Source: Lumbricus rubellus (lineage: Eukaryota; Annelida; Clitellata; Crassiclitellata; Lumbricidae). From it: a stretch of 64,000 nucleotides of DNA. Position numbers and translations under genes: made by a program. The number at the start of each line of letters is the position of its first letter. Within the stretch, counting starts at the first letter, position 1. Shown piece by piece: positions 11,647-22,930 of the stretch. The stretch lies in assembly GCA_945859605.1 (NCBI GenBank), contig OX243814.1:28419663-28483662 (forward strand), given 5' to 3'. The notes under the pieces are model-generated. The model searched no databases and was not told the origin of the DNA. It saw only the letters and a program-made list of their open reading frames with translations.

Positions 11647-12057
11647 CAGGGATGAAACTCTGAATTTTGAAAAAGGTCAGATCCGGTTGAAAAGAGGCTA
11701 GAAAAGGCTAGATAGACAATTTATTTGAAAATACATGAATTTTTCTATTTTCCTGGTTCAAATTTCTGACGACCATGTTTTAGTCGTCCGATGATAACAT
11801 TTGCTGTCTTTTCCTTCCAGATAAAATTTCTGATGACCTTTTTTAGTCTTTCGTTCCAAAATTTACAATGTTTGGTCCAAGATCATAAATTTGTCGACTG
11901 TTTCCCGTCTTTTGTGCAATTTCACTGTTAACAAATAGATTTTTATGCAAAAAGTTGGAAAACCCACCGTCAGAAAAAAGCCAGATCCTGACCAAGAAAC
12001 CTAGATGAGACCGAAAAACGTAGATCTAGGTGGAAAAAGCTATGAGTGGCAGCCCTG
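11647..12057. mobile_element. 411-bp non-autonomous hAT-like element
   Basis: Begins CAGGGATGAAACTC and ends GAGTGGCAGCCCTG. Flanking 8-mers ATTTTTAG and ATTTTTGT share six of eight bases. The interior has palindromic GACGAC/GTCGTC-type motifs around T runs. No transposase. Confidence 0.6.
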
Positions 12058-13149
12058 ATTTTTGTATTTATAATACGTTCCTGCGAATCGTGTCCAGCCA
12101 TTCAGCTTGAATTGTCAATTACAGCCATCTTATATAATATTATATAGTTGCTTAATCGTAAGCATGCGTGACATTTGCGCTCAAAGAAGATGCAGCATTA
12201 ACATAGGCGTATGGCCCGCTACGGGCGATTTCAGCAGTGGGGCGGGGGCAAAGATTGAACTTCTGCCCGAAAAATATATCCGGAAAAAAGTTGCTGACCT
12301 TTTTTTAATCGTCCGGGGCTGTGTTTGCCCGAAAAACCAGACTTGCCCGAAAGTTGACGACTTTTTTTAGTCGTCCGGGGCTGTGATTGCCACTTGCCCG
12401 AAAGTTGACGACCTTTTTTTAGTCGTCCGGGGCTGTGTTTGCCCAAAAAACCAGACTTGCCCGAAAGTTGGGGGGCATTTGCCCCCTCTGGACCCCGCCT
12501 CGTACGCCTATGAGTATTAATCTCACGTTCAGGTGATAGTAGCAGCAGTGGTGAGGCTAGTGTTTACGCTAGTCTCCTGCTTTGTGGTCGGATTCGGGTT
12601 TATGATGGAAATGCGAGATGAAGACCGTTTTAGCCGGACAGTTTGGGTGGACGGCTGATTCGCCGACGACGCATTCATAAAAATAATCTTTTTTAGTTAG
12701 TTGGTCGAAAATTTTCGATAACTCTGTGTACCATTTCTGCTGCTGAAAAAAACTGATGCTTCGGTTCAGAGCTAAAAAAATGCCATTTTCTCTGCTCAAA
12801 TATTTGTCGAAATATTTTAGACTTTCTTTCTGTTTTGTCAAAATCCTAGATTTACCAAGCCATGCATGCCCATTGCCCATGCATAATGCATATGCATTAG
12901 GCAAAACGCCGGTCGGATTTTTTGCACGGTCACGCCTCCATTATTTTAACATTGAAATTGTCTCGTCGCAATATTATATATAGGCCTAGCGGAGATAATG
13001 ACTTAGCCTATAATACAGATCAGACTTAAAGTTAAAATCGATAATAATTATTATTCAACGAGCTGCATACGTGGACACTGCAGCAATACACTGGATTCTC
13101 TATAATGCACGCCAACTTCCATCTTGCAGAGGTCCATACCGGGGTATAT
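12058..13149 (+). repeat. Duplicated FUT 5' flank (copy 2), distal part
   Basis: Apart from the MITE inside it, this aligns by eye with 45150-46140 upstream of FUT copy 4. Shared landmarks are GCTTAATCGTAAGC/GATTAATCGTAAGC, AGAAGATGCAG, CTCACGTTCAGG/CTCACGCTCAGG, TTTCTTTCTGTT and CAGATCAGACTT. It shows that copies 2 and 4 descend from one duplicated unit including several hundred bases of 5' flank. Confidence 0.65.
12202..12512. mobile_element. 311-bp hAT-like MITE (CATAGGCGTA family)
   Basis: Inverted ends CATAGGCGTA and TACGCCTATG. Flanking 8-mers AGCATTAA (12194-12201) and AGTATTAA (12513-12520) match at seven of eight. The homologous flank of FUT copy 4 lacks this element, which confirms an insertion. 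The inside carries palindromes such as 12356-12375 (GACGAC, T run, GTCGTC). A second copy starts at 17773. Confidence 0.8.
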
Positions 13150-14175
13150 CAGGGGCGGATCCGACCATAGAAGTGCCCCCCACTAGTTTTCAACAAAGGG
13201 CCATCTATTAGGTTTCAATGGTATATTGACCAGAAATTGCGACGAAATGGCAAAAAATTGTACATACACTGTGTCCGGAAAAAAGGGACCCATTTTGTAG
13301 GCCTACATATGAAAATAAATAGTAATTGATTTTTACAATTCAAACGCCATTTTAATCCTGACATATTTGTCTAACACTGGTAAAAATTAAAAAGTTCCGG
13401 TCACAACAATGACGTCATGATGATGTCATTTGCATTAAAATGCATTTAGCCGGCCATTAATGCATGGTTTCGGTTTATATACTGACTCTTGGTAAACGGA
13501 AATCCACTTAATAGAACAAGGAGTGAAAATAAATGCAGCTTGTATTAAATGATTGAATAGGCCTAATGTAAGAGAATGTGTGCAAGACAAGACTAAGAGA
13601 CATTGAATAACTCGTCAAGAGAGCGAATTGTGGTAATGCTAGGAAAGATTTTGATCAGCTGGTTATCGATGCTGCTGCTAGCTATTAGCGCGACCGTTTG
13701 AAGCTTGCGTTGAGGCCGAAGGTGGACACTGAGCACAAATTGCAGCCTGACATAATTCAGATAAAAAAATAAAATTAAACTAACATTTATTATTGATAAA
13801 TGACATCTTAAAAACATTGCAATTTTAGATAATTTTGTGCACTTATATCTTAAATTTGAATTTTGACGCAAATGACGTTATTATGACGTCATTATTGAGA
13901 CTGAAACTTTAGTATTTTCACAATTATTTGACAAATATGTCAGAATAAACACGATGTTTGAATTGTAAATTCGATGAATGTTTACTATTTATTTTCATAT
14001 TTACAAAATGGGTCCTTTTTTCAAGACACAATGTATATTTCAAGGCAAATTCTACCAAATGAGTACAAATGACTAAAAAAGGTATCAGCTTTTTCAGTGA
14101 AAGATCAAAAAGTTTGCCTACCTCAGACCAAACATTTTGTCCCACCCCCTTCGAAAATGTCTGTATCCGCCCCTG
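13150..14175. mobile_element. 1.03-kb non-autonomous hAT-like element in the FUT copy 2 flank
   Basis: Ends are CAGGGGCGGATCC and GTATCCGCCCCTG, near-perfect inverted repeats. Flanking 8-mers GGGTATAT and GTGTATAC match at six of eight. Subterminal sequences are also inverted: 13293-13480 and 13850-14030 share segments such as ATGACGTCAT and AAAATAAATAGTA. No transposase ORF. It separates the distal and proximal parts of the FUT copy 2 flank. Confidence 0.75.
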
Positions 14176-14441
14176 GTGTATACTATAGACTAGAAAACGA
14201 AATAAATAATTATGGTCATGTGATATTGGCCAATAGAGACACACCTATTATGGACTGCAACAATGGATAGACCTAAGCCTGTGGAAGTGTGGATGTATAG
14301 CACAGACCTAATATAGGCCTCTACACTATTATAGGCCTACAGCGCTACAAGCTTCAGTTGCTTTTGTCTATCGTTTATCTCATAGACCTAGCCTCCAAAG
14401 TACACGTGTAGTATATTATTTTATTTTGAAAACCGAAGGCA
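14176..14441 (+). promoter_or_regulatory. Proximal 5' flank of FUT copy 2
   Basis: Resembles the start-proximal flank of the other FUT copies (TACAGCGCTACAAGCTTCAG here, TACAGCGCTAAAGTTTCAAT upstream of copy 1 on its own strand). The start context is GAAGGCAATGTCTAA. No core promoter motif can be fixed. The 1-kb hAT-like insertion just upstream may have changed regulation of this copy. Confidence 0.4.
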
Positions 14442-15569
14442 ATGTCTAATCCGTGGAAATATGGATTTGTCGGTTTGCTAGCCTTACAGGGTATTTTAAT
14501 AGGTGCATTCTTCTATTTTCATATCCAGTCACATGGTTGGAGTCTGTATAAAAGTTTTCTTCTTGACCCAATTACACAAAATTATCCTTTATTTTCGCCA
14601 ATAAACAGCACTCAACATCTGGGTGTGACTTTATCTTCAAAAATAACGAAGCTGCATTTCGAAGTTGCTCAGCTCAATAACATTACACGCGATGACGACG
14701 TGTCACAGTTCGTCAGTTTTCACGATTCTATTTACGAAGGTCGACGACTCGGAAATCAACTCTTCGACTTCGCAGCCGTTCTGTTCGCCGCAGAACTCAC
14801 TGGTAGGACACCAGTCTTAAAGAACACCACTAAAAGACTTACGATTGAACAGGTTTTCCAGCTGAATCTCGAACGAGTAGATCATGATCTCTGTCCATGT
14901 TATACGATCCGCGAAGCGAGAAAGGCGAATTATGATGAGATCACTGATAAGCATATCAAGGAAGCTGAAAATAATTCCATTCTCATCGACGGATATCGTC
15001 ACAGTTGGAAATATCCGATGACGATTGAACACCGACTCAGACGCCATCTGGTGTTCAACGACGAGATTCAACGATTCGCTGAAAATTTTCTCAAAAGGAA
15101 CATTCCGCATGGGTGGAAGAAAGTTGGATTCGTGAGAGTTGGAATACACGTACGTAGAGGAGATATCGCCAACGAACGTGCCCATAAACACGGATTCACG
15201 GTGGCGAATGCGGCTTACTTTGAAAATGCCATGAAATTCTTTATAGATAGATACTCTCGTGTTCAGTTCATAGCGATGTCAGAGGATCACGATTGGATCA
15301 TGGATAACATCGTCAATCCCGAAAATCTGTCATCCACTGTTTCCGTCAATGTCACGTACAGCCTGGGTCATTCAGCGGGTCAAGACCTGGCGATACTGTC
15401 CCTGTGTGACCACGTGATTATGTCCACTGGTACATATGGTTGGTGGGGAGCGTGGTTGGCTAAAGGGACAACCATCTATTATGAGAACTATCCGCGATTG
15501 GGATCTGAATTGTATGGACATTTTACAAGAGAAGACTTCTTTCCTCCAAACTGGATACCAATGACTTGA
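14442..15569 (+). CDS. FUT copy 2: GT11-type alpha-1,2-fucosyltransferase-like protein (375 aa, intact)
   Basis: A predicted type II Golgi enzyme that would move fucose from GDP-fucose to galactose on glycans; the donor and linkage come from the family, the acceptor is unknown. Residues 1-6 are cytosolic, 7-27 a signal anchor and about 28-80 the stem, with a single INSTQHLGV unit near 54-62. The catalytic domain carries the family motifs GNQLF (104-108), HVRRGD (236-241, GDP-fucose binding) and STGTYGWW (328-335). Length fits FUT1/FUT2-like proteins. The frame is uninterrupted and intronless, and the ATG is conserved in copies 1, 4 and 5. Several N-x-S/T sequons lie in the stem and domain. 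This is the copy with the shortest stem. Assignment to GT11 is firm; the exact acceptor is not. Confidence 0.93.
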   Translation: MSNPWKYGFVGLLALQGILIGAFFYFHIQSHGWSLYKSFLLDPITQNYPLFSPINSTQHLGVTLSSKITKLHFEVAQLNNITRDDDVSQFVSFHDSIYEGRRLGNQLFDFAAVLFAAELTGRTPVLKNTTKRLTIEQVFQLNLERVDHDLCPCYTIREARKANYDEITDKHIKEAENNSILIDGYRHSWKYPMTIEHRLRRHLVFNDEIQRFAENFLKRNIPHGWKKVGFVRVGIHVRRGDIANERAHKHGFTVANAAYFENAMKFFIDRYSRVQFIAMSEDHDWIMDNIVNPENLSSTVSVNVTYSLGHSAGQDLAILSLCDHVIMSTGTYGWWGAWLAKGTTIYYENYPRLGSELYGHFTREDFFPPNWIPMT

Positions 15570-15821
15570 TGAACTATCAGCATAAATATTATTATATTTA
15601 TTAGCCCAGGTCATTTGATAAGGCTTGGACATAGCGCCTGGAGTCAAATGCTATAGTATACTTAAAATTATAAATGCACTGGTGACATTCTAACTTAGGC
15701 TGTATTATGATACATACAGATATACCGAGACATTATTTCCCAGCTGCAGTATATATAGTCTTTGGGTTGTCGGCAGTAAGGGTAATCATTTTGCTAATTT
15801 GCTTCGAGTGATATACACGTT

Positions 15822-16073
15822 CAGTGGCTTAGCAAGAGGGCTTCGTGGCTTAGGGAAAAGTTTTTAAAAGGTTATTTAGATCTATCCACTTAAATAAGAT
15901 AACACAAAACAATTGTTTTGGGGGTATCAATTGTTTTTCTGATTTTATTCCCTTTGTTACTTTCATCCCTTGTCATTTACTGTAAAACTGTTGGATTGGT
16001 GTCAGGAAGGACATCCGGCCAGGCCATAGCCCCCATTGCCCCCAATATAAATTCCTGGCTACCCCACTATCCG
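15822..16073. mobile_element. 252-bp hAT-like MITE (CAGTGGC family)
   Basis: Starts CAGTGGCTTAGC and ends near GGCTACCCCACTATCCG. Flanks TACACGTT (15814-15821) and TGCACGTT (16074-16081) match at seven of eight bases. The same insertion is present in the duplicate at about 43035-43282. Related to 10892-11158. Confidence 0.65.
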
Positions 16074-16325
16074 TGCACGTTTAATGTGAGTTAACATATA
16101 ATTGAACTCCTTTTTAGAAGATGCAGACGAGCCAGATGACTGCAGGTTAGCATTTGCATGGATATTGGATAGCTAATCGACAGATGTTAAAAACGACAAA
16201 ATCCGAATAAGAAACCGAATATGCCTATTTGTCCCAATATGTCGTCGTTAAATTATTATTAACTTATCTACGCCTAGTCATGTTTTCGTCGTTCATACAA
16301 TTCTGCTACCACTTTATTGCAAACT

Positions 16326-16400
16326 AGCTGGGGTATCGGCATTACCCGGGAAATTTAAGATTCGCCCCGCTTCTATGGCCAATCCCCTACTTCCCCACCC
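16326..16400. repeat. ACTAGCTG...ACCCGGGAA repeat start
   Basis: ACTAGCTG followed by ATTACCCGGGAAATTTAAGA opens a dispersed repeat also present at about 43527 (duplicate) and 51669 (ACTAGCTGAATTACCCGGCG, unduplicated region). Family not identified. Confidence 0.4.
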
Positions 16401-16816
16401 TCACTTCACCCTATGCAGCCACTACTGGTCTCACACTCCTCACCCCACATATTTTCCTCATCCCACTGGCCCACCGACCCCATAATCCGACGGTCCACCT
16501 TGCCTTCACTATTCGGCATTTCCCGTAAATTTCGGTTTTTGTCCACCCCAACCCGCCCCATCCGCCCGCTCCTCAAGCCCATCCCAAGTGCACCCAACCC
16601 CGCTCCTCAATCCCACCACCACCCAACTCCATCACACTGCGACCCCACTGGGTGTCAACTCCTCTGGGGTTTCTAACCGGTACGCCATTCGTGAAATTTT
16701 GTTTTCCAGGGAATTTTTTCTCCCGCCTTCAAATTATCCCCTGCCCTCACCCGGCCCGTGCGAGGCGAAGTGTGTGTGTGTGTGTGTGTGTGTGTTGGGA
16801 GGGTAACCCCGGTAGC

Positions 16817-16952
16817 CAGTGTAAGAATTGTGAAAAAATAACTGGGTTGGACCATTATCCACTTGGAATTGGGGTGTGAAAAACAGATTTTACTATGGGC
16901 TCTAAGAACGACTGGCGGTTGAAACCCCCAGCCCTCGGTAATTCTCACCCCG
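16817..16952 (-). mobile_element. ~140-bp hAT-like MITE, family A
   Basis: Left end CAGTGTAAGAATTGTG, right end TAATTCTCACCCCG. Flanks CCGGTAGC (16809-16816) and CAGGTGGC (16953-16960) match at six of eight. Four other copies are at 44008-44143, 51086-51230, 59144-59277 and 59909-60051. Confidence 0.7.
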
Positions 16953-17335
16953 CAGGTGGCATTGTGACTAGCTGCAACGTTTCAGTTGAATAACTGTGAA
17001 ACTATGGCGACGGAATGTAAATTGCGAAAGTTTGGATTTCCGCCCCCCCCCACCCCCCCCCCCCCCCATGGTGCATGGTGGAAGAGATTCACCAACCCAT
17101 CCACCGGATGGTTCTTATTATATGGCCTTCTGTCTAGGTAAAAAGTTTCAGATCAATAACTGCGTTTTACCGGAAACTTTTGGGGGTTTCACCCACACCC
17201 TGCATGGCCCCTTGGTGGGAGAGATTCGCCAAACCCTCCAAGGGGTGTCCTATGCCGAGACCGACAGAGTAGTTAAGATTTGGAGAGAAAAGTTCAAAAA
17301 CTGTTGAACTGCATCCCGGTCAAACAGACACGCAC

Positions 17336-17772
17336 ACAGTCACACACGCACACAGAATCTTCCCTTTTTATTCCATCATTCCATGCATATCTCGAACCGA
17401 ACTTCCATTTCTGTTAAAGATAGTTTGACCGCTCATCAGCTTCTAGTTTAAGTGCAATAAGTGGCATGCATGAAGACCATGCATGGTTTATCACTCATCC
17501 AACTTCCACTTCAGCAGTAAAATTATTCTAATACATCTTCGAATATCAGTGCAATAATTTAGCATTAATATAATGAGGTATACTAGCCTATGTTTTCATT
17601 TCTCATCCGACTTCTAGTTTTACGCCGAATATAAAATAATAGTTTTGAAGTTCTGTGTCTATTGAGATGTGTGTAACTAACATAAAGTCAGACATCAGGC
17701 AAAGCCAGACAAAATTTTCACCGGCCTGCCATGCAGAAGAGACTTTGATCCACCAGGTGGCAGTATCAGCAG
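17336..17772. other. Non-coding stretch with CACACA run
   Basis: A short CA-rich run near 17322-17352, then AT-rich sequence with nothing recognised. Confidence 0.4.
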
Positions 17773-18022
17773 CACAGGCGTAGGGGATATTTCAGCAGTG
17801 GAGGGGGTGCAAAAGTTTCACTTTTGCCCAAAAATCTGATTACCCTTTTTTTAGTCATCTGATTGAAATCTTCCGAATATTCCCGTTGCTTTTGCCCGAA
17901 AATTCTGACGACCTCTTTATTAGTCATCCGGTCGAAATCTACGGAAAATTTTATATACATTTCTTTCTATTTCCTGGTCTGCTTGCCCGAAAAAACACTT
18001 GCCCGAATGGCGGGGGGGGGCA
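17773..18022. mobile_element. CATAGGCGTA-family MITE, cut by the gap
   Basis: Left end CACAGGCGTAGGGGATATTT matches the element at 12202 over its end and inner palindromes (TTTCAGCAGTGG, GACGACCTCTTTATTAGTCATC). The right end is lost in the N run. Confidence 0.55.
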
Positions 18023-18222
18023 NNNNNNNNNNNNNNNNNNNNNNNNNNNNNNNNNNNNNNNNNNNNNNNNNNNNNNNNNNNNNNNNNNNNNNNNNNNNNN
18101 NNNNNNNNNNNNNNNNNNNNNNNNNNNNNNNNNNNNNNNNNNNNNNNNNNNNNNNNNNNNNNNNNNNNNNNNNNNNNNNNNNNNNNNNNNNNNNNNNNNN
18201 NNNNNNNNNNNNNNNNNNNNNN
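18023..18222. other. Assembly gap of exactly 200 N
   Basis: A run of 200 N is a round placeholder size, so the true missing length is unknown. It follows a G run, a common cause of assembly breaks. Confidence 0.98.
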
Positions 18223-18835
<613 letters not shown>

Positions 18836-19225
18836 ACGACACCACCACCACTACTGCAACTGTCAACTACTAATACTACACTATCGTTGTTAGCTTCATC
18901 ATCATTAGTTCATTACCAATAAAATATATTAAACGCTGAATGATTTAAAATTTGAAATGATTAGACACCTTTGAATCGGTTGTCGAAGCCTATGTAAATA
19001 TATATCACCTACATACAATTAAGCATTGATGGACATCAATGATGGTGCTGAAAATCGTAAGTCCTCTGTCGTAGGCCTATACTCTGGCATTGCCAGACCC
19101 TATCCTGGATGAAGGAGGAGGTTACGCTAACATTGTATGCATCCGTTGTATGTTTACATAGCCACGTGTGTATGTGGTTGTACACTTCATTGCATGTGTT
19201 GTTGATTGCGTGCGTTGTGTTGCAG
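18836..19225 (+). other. Probable intron of the GATA gene upstream of the C-finger exon
   Basis: Non-coding sequence ending in the splice acceptor GTGCGTTGTGTTGCAG at 19225. It includes 19082-19130 (TGAAGGAGGAGG with a CTGGCATTGCCAGACC half), a fragment of the snap-back family at 59534. No N-terminal GATA finger is visible. Confidence 0.55.
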
Positions 19226-19354
19226 CCGGGCGGCAACCGTCGTGTGGGATTGCAATGCGCAAACTGTGGGACAACGACAACGACGTTGTGGCGACGAAGC
19301 AACGAGGGAGAACCGGTGTGCAACGCGTGCGGACTCTACTTCAAACTACACAGA
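19226..19354 (+). CDS. gata4/5/6: GATA4/5/6-type transcription factor, C-terminal zinc finger exon
   Basis: A 129-bp exon in phase 0, bounded by acceptor TTGCAG and donor AGA|GTCAGT, encoding 43 residues. They include [10 protein letters not shown], then a 17-residue spacer with TTTTTLWRR, then [12 protein letters not shown]. This is a Cys-x2-Cys-x17-Cys-x2-Cys type IV zinc finger, the DNA-binding C-finger that recognises WGATAR. RRVGL before the first Cys and KLHR joining TPRPLSMKKEG in the next exon are the pattern of the GATA4/5/6 subfamily, nuclear regulators of endoderm and mesoderm. The N-finger and transactivation exons were not found in the window; they may lie further left, possibly beyond FUT copies 1 and 2, or in the gap. 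Confidence 0.95.
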
Positions 19355-19399
19355 GTCAGTATATCACACTCGATTGCTTTGCATAATATACTTACTTAC

Positions 19400-19655
19400 T
19401 GTAGGCTATTGTATTTTTTGTATTGTATTGCATTGCTCTGTATTGTGTCGCATTTTGTTGCTTTGCATTGCAACGTATTGCTGTGTTTTGTATTGTTCTC
19501 ATATTGCATGGCGTTGTATCGTATTGTGTTGTATTGTATTGCACTGTATCGTGTTGCATTGTATTGCATTGTATTGTATTGTATTGTATTGCATTGCATT
19601 GCATTGCATTGTATTGCATTGTATTGCATTGTATTGTATTGCATTTGATTTCATT
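19400..19655. repeat. (TATTG/CATTG)n pentamer array
   Basis: Imperfect pentamers of the form NATTG begin about 50 bp after the C-finger donor site. The open frames across it are repeat artefacts. Confidence 0.9.
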
Positions 19656-19904
19656 GCATGCATCGCATTGTATCGTGTCGCTTTTTTGCGTCGTATTACT
19701 GTGTCAAAGACTTCAGGCTGAGGCTACATGTATTACCCATGCACTCCGCCACTACCTAAAACTCGTTCAGCATAATAATTTTTATTATGGGCAACTTTCG
19801 CTAAATACATCTGCCATTTAAGGTTCCACCTATTTAGGTATAGGCAGGAATAGTTTCATTTCAACGTCACTGTTTGATTGTTTGATTATGGAGATCACTA
19901 GCGA

Positions 19905-20450
19905 CGCCCTCCTCCTTTATCCAGGCTTGGGACTGGCACTGACAGAGTGCAACAGCGTTGGAGTTCCCACATAATTATATTTAACAATAATCGCTTAGGT
20001 TCTCTAACATACACGGTTCAATTATCCGATGTCCAAATCGCTCACGAAGTCAAGCAAAGAGTTTCAAATGCTGGCCATTTAGTTGGTTTTCACTCCACAA
20101 ACTTATTTATAAACAATGGCCACAAGTTATAAAAGGTGTCGAATTTAACTACATGACTGTCTTGCAGTAATATTCTATGCGTCCATTGTGTCCTGCAATT
20201 CATTTGACTAACGCCATCTACCGAATGGAAAGCCGAGCAGACACTTTGCGAGTGTAACGGGAAGAGATAACATGGCTCTTCGTGCCACTGTTACCATAAA
20301 CTTAGAGTTTATAAGACCTCTCACCGCAGCAATAGCTTCGACGATGCGATCATCATTGTAATGAAGCCTCGTAATAAATGTTCTCAATAGCCTCGCCACT
20401 GGCTGCTCTCTGCCAGTGCCAGTCTTAAGTCTGGTAAAGGAGGAGGACGA
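19905..20450. mobile_element. Snap-back family element, about 540 bp
   Basis: Left end CCTCCTCCTTTATCCAGG followed by CTTGGGACTGGCACTG. Right end CAGTGCCAGTCTTAAG and GGTAAAGGAGGAGG is its inverted counterpart. The long terminal inverted repeats match the arms of the 85-bp palindrome at 59534-59618. No coding capacity; target duplication not clear. Confidence 0.55.
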
Positions 20451-20483
20451 CACTAATCATCTTTGATAATTATGGCAGTGTCG

Positions 20484-20552
20484 TTAACCCTTTAATGCCG
20501 AGATGGTAAAATGGTATGGGAAATCCTATACCATCCAGCATTAAAGGGTTAA
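20484..20552. mobile_element. 69-bp TTAA-flanked hairpin element (piggyBac-like MITE)
   Basis: TTAACCCTTTAATGC at the left is exactly inverted as GCATTAAAGGGTTAA at the right, and inner parts (GATGGTA, TACCATC) also pair. A TTAA target with a CCCT start is the piggyBac signature. Too short to code. Confidence 0.65.
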
Positions 20553-20889
20553 ACAGCAACAAGCATCAATAGCCCACTTAGAATAAGAAAACATCAGTTG
20601 CAGTAGGCCTATATGAATTCATGTTTAGCGACGCTACAGTTGTCCTATATATAAAGATGATTAGTGTCGACCCCCTTATTACAGCATGCTTGGAACTGGT
20701 ACCGCGTGACAGTAGGACAATTATAGTATACTTAGATTCAATTCAGCAGTTATGCTGTTGATATCATAATTAGGCTACACGATAATTTTATGCAAACTTG
20801 GCATGGTGGTATAGGACAGAGTACCGAAAGTTGCGTATCCGATGAATATATAAACTGCTGATGACCGTTCCAGAGGTGTTTAAGGAGTA

Positions 20890-21168
20890 AAAAAAGTAAA
20901 GTCCTATCCCGTTCCATGAGGAACATAGGGAGGCGCTCATCTCCTTTTCCATAGCCCTGAGCCAGCAATGGACGAATCCCAAGGTCCTGGACACGGGGCC
21001 AGTGTATCGCAGGACTTGCTGTTTACTTCCCAGCTTACGCTGGTACCAAATTATACTGCTTGGTGACAGAGGCACGTGTGCGTAAACAACTTGCCCAAGG
21101 TCGTTACCGGGAGTCGAACCCGCAACCTCCCGCTCCGTGAGCGAACGCGTTACCGGTCCGCCACCAGG
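20890..21168 (-). mobile_element. tRNA-derived SINE, copy 1
   Basis: On the minus strand it begins CCTGGTGGCGGACCGGTAAC and carries a B-box-like GGTTCGACTCC (21110-21120 complement). A unique body follows (CAAGCAGTATAATTTGGTAC, CTGGCCCCGTGTCCAGGACC). It matches 26802-27090 over its whole length. A pol III-transcribed SINE derived from a tRNA is the best reading; it is not a tRNA gene. Confidence 0.8.
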
Positions 21169-21839
21169 TAAGTTAAGGAGAGTTCCTAATTATTCAATAT
21201 TATGATGGCCCGTATACATAAACAAAGTCACGCAATTTAGGACGATTTTTGACTCCCCACCCCGTCGACACTCGTCATTACAAAAGTCATACACCTCAAT
21301 TATGACGTCACAAAGCCCTGCCCCCTAGAATGTTATATGCAATTTTTTAAGTTATTGCATAAAATGATTATAACTATAAAATTTACTTGAAATTAAACAT
21401 TAGATCGAATAAAATATAGAAAGTAGGAAATTTTTGCAATCATTACGCATTCCACAAAATGGGTAAAAATTAATATTGTTCTTATACTTTGTGATAGCAT
21501 CAACAACATGTTAAGTGAAACTTGATATCGAATTAAATGCAATTCTAAAAAAGTTTTATTTGGCATTTTGATGTTTTCATATATTTGACGTGATGATGTG
21601 ACGTCACCTTTCTTAAATCTCCTCGTCACACATCATCACATATTATGTATGATAATAATAATTTCAACAATAAAAACAGTAATGACAATTTCCATCTTGA
21701 ATGTATTTGCAGTAAAAACGTATACATCCAGTACAGTAGTACTACAATAACACAATGAATACATATATAATAATAATATATATATAATTTATCTGTGTAT
21801 ATACGTCAATGCATATGTATATACATATACATATATCCT

Positions 21840-22900
21840 GGTAGCGCTAGCGCGGGAAAGTCATTGCATTTGACAAACAAGTGGTCTTTATTAATTGCCT
21901 CCATGGTCTCGTATCGTCAACAGCGTCGTCACCCCTCCACAGTGGAGGTTCCCGTCAAGAGAGACAGACAGACACAGACAGATAGAGACAGACAGACACA
22001 GACAGAGACACACAGACACAGACACAGACAGACAGACACAGACAGACAAGCAGACAGACAGAGACAGACCAACCAAAGGACTGATGGACGGAGGTCTTCT
22101 GAAGAAAGTTACAGTGCAGACGATAGGTGGACTAGTCTACTTTGGAGAGAGGGGGGAGTTGCACATGCATGCGACTCAGGTCCATAAATCAACCAGGTTT
22201 CTCGTCTCGAAACTCAGACTCAAGTAGGTCCTAGAGTCGACCGTAGACGACTGTCAGGTAGACCACCGTCCAACGTTAATTTATCTTGACTGCTGCAGTC
22301 CGTGACGCCCCTCCCTCCCCCACAACCCCTCCCTCCCCTCCTCGTCTCCACTCTTCGCCTTGATTATATAAATCACCAAAGACGAATAAACAAAGGACAC
22401 CGTTATTAACGTCCAGCTTGTGTGACTAAATAACGCCCGCTTTTCAAAACGACCTCGCTCACAACAACGGGTCGCCATCTTGCGCATGCGCAACGTGCTG
22501 GTGTAACTTGTTTTGAAGCTGTTAGAGCTATTTCTATAGCGCTGTGCGTCTAAGAACCCGAGGTTGGATTGGATGTCTTATATGTGAAAGGACATTGTGT
22601 TTGGGATGGAAAGTTGATATTTTAGCTGATGTTGGATGATTACATATGACGCCATGGCAGGGACATTGGGAATAATAACATAATACTAAACAGGGTTGTA
22701 ATCAATGTATGAATGAATCAGTATATGCATCCAGTCGATCTATCAGTCAATAACTCAAGGGCAAAAGATGAATGAATGAACGGATGATGAATGAATGAAG
22801 GAATGATTGGGTAAATGGATGGATGGATGAAGGGATGGATGGATGAATGGATGAATGGATGGATGAATGAATGAATGAATGAATGAACGAATGAATAAAT
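21840..22900. repeat. Microsatellites in the GATA intron: (ACAG)n, (GATG)n/(AATG)n
   Basis: 21960-22072 is ACAGACAG-type; 22740-22895 is ATGA/GATG-type. Between them is non-coding DNA, including a C-rich stretch at 22300-22345. Confidence 0.9.
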
Positions 22901-22930
22901 GATTAGACGATCTATCGATTGATCAATCAT

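Larger units (their letters stand above)
15570..17335 (+). repeat. Segmental duplication downstream of FUT copy 2
   Basis: Nearly collinear with 42772-44530 downstream of FUT copy 3, including the nested MITEs, the CT-rich and C-rich parts, and the GTGTGT run (longer here). The duplicated unit therefore reaches about 1.75 kb past the stop codon. Small proline-rich ORFs (for example 16413-16676) are present in both copies but look like low-complexity DNA. The match ends near 17335, where this copy goes into a CACACA-rich stretch. Confidence 0.85.

Noticed and set aside
16413..16676. Proline-rich ORF kept in both duplicates (also about 43790-44070)
   Set aside because: The frame is not maintained precisely between copies and overlaps C-rich repeat and MITE sequence; conservation follows from the recent duplication.
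17067..17307. ORF with MVHGGRDSPTHPPDG, also at 44260-44631
   Set aside because: Internal halves repeat each other (CATGG, GAGATTCRCCAA), indicating dispersed non-coding repeat; no known domain.
21085..21168. tRNA gene on the minus strand
   Set aside because: Only the B-box and part of the A-box fit; the body continues as a repeated SINE with a second copy at 26802.
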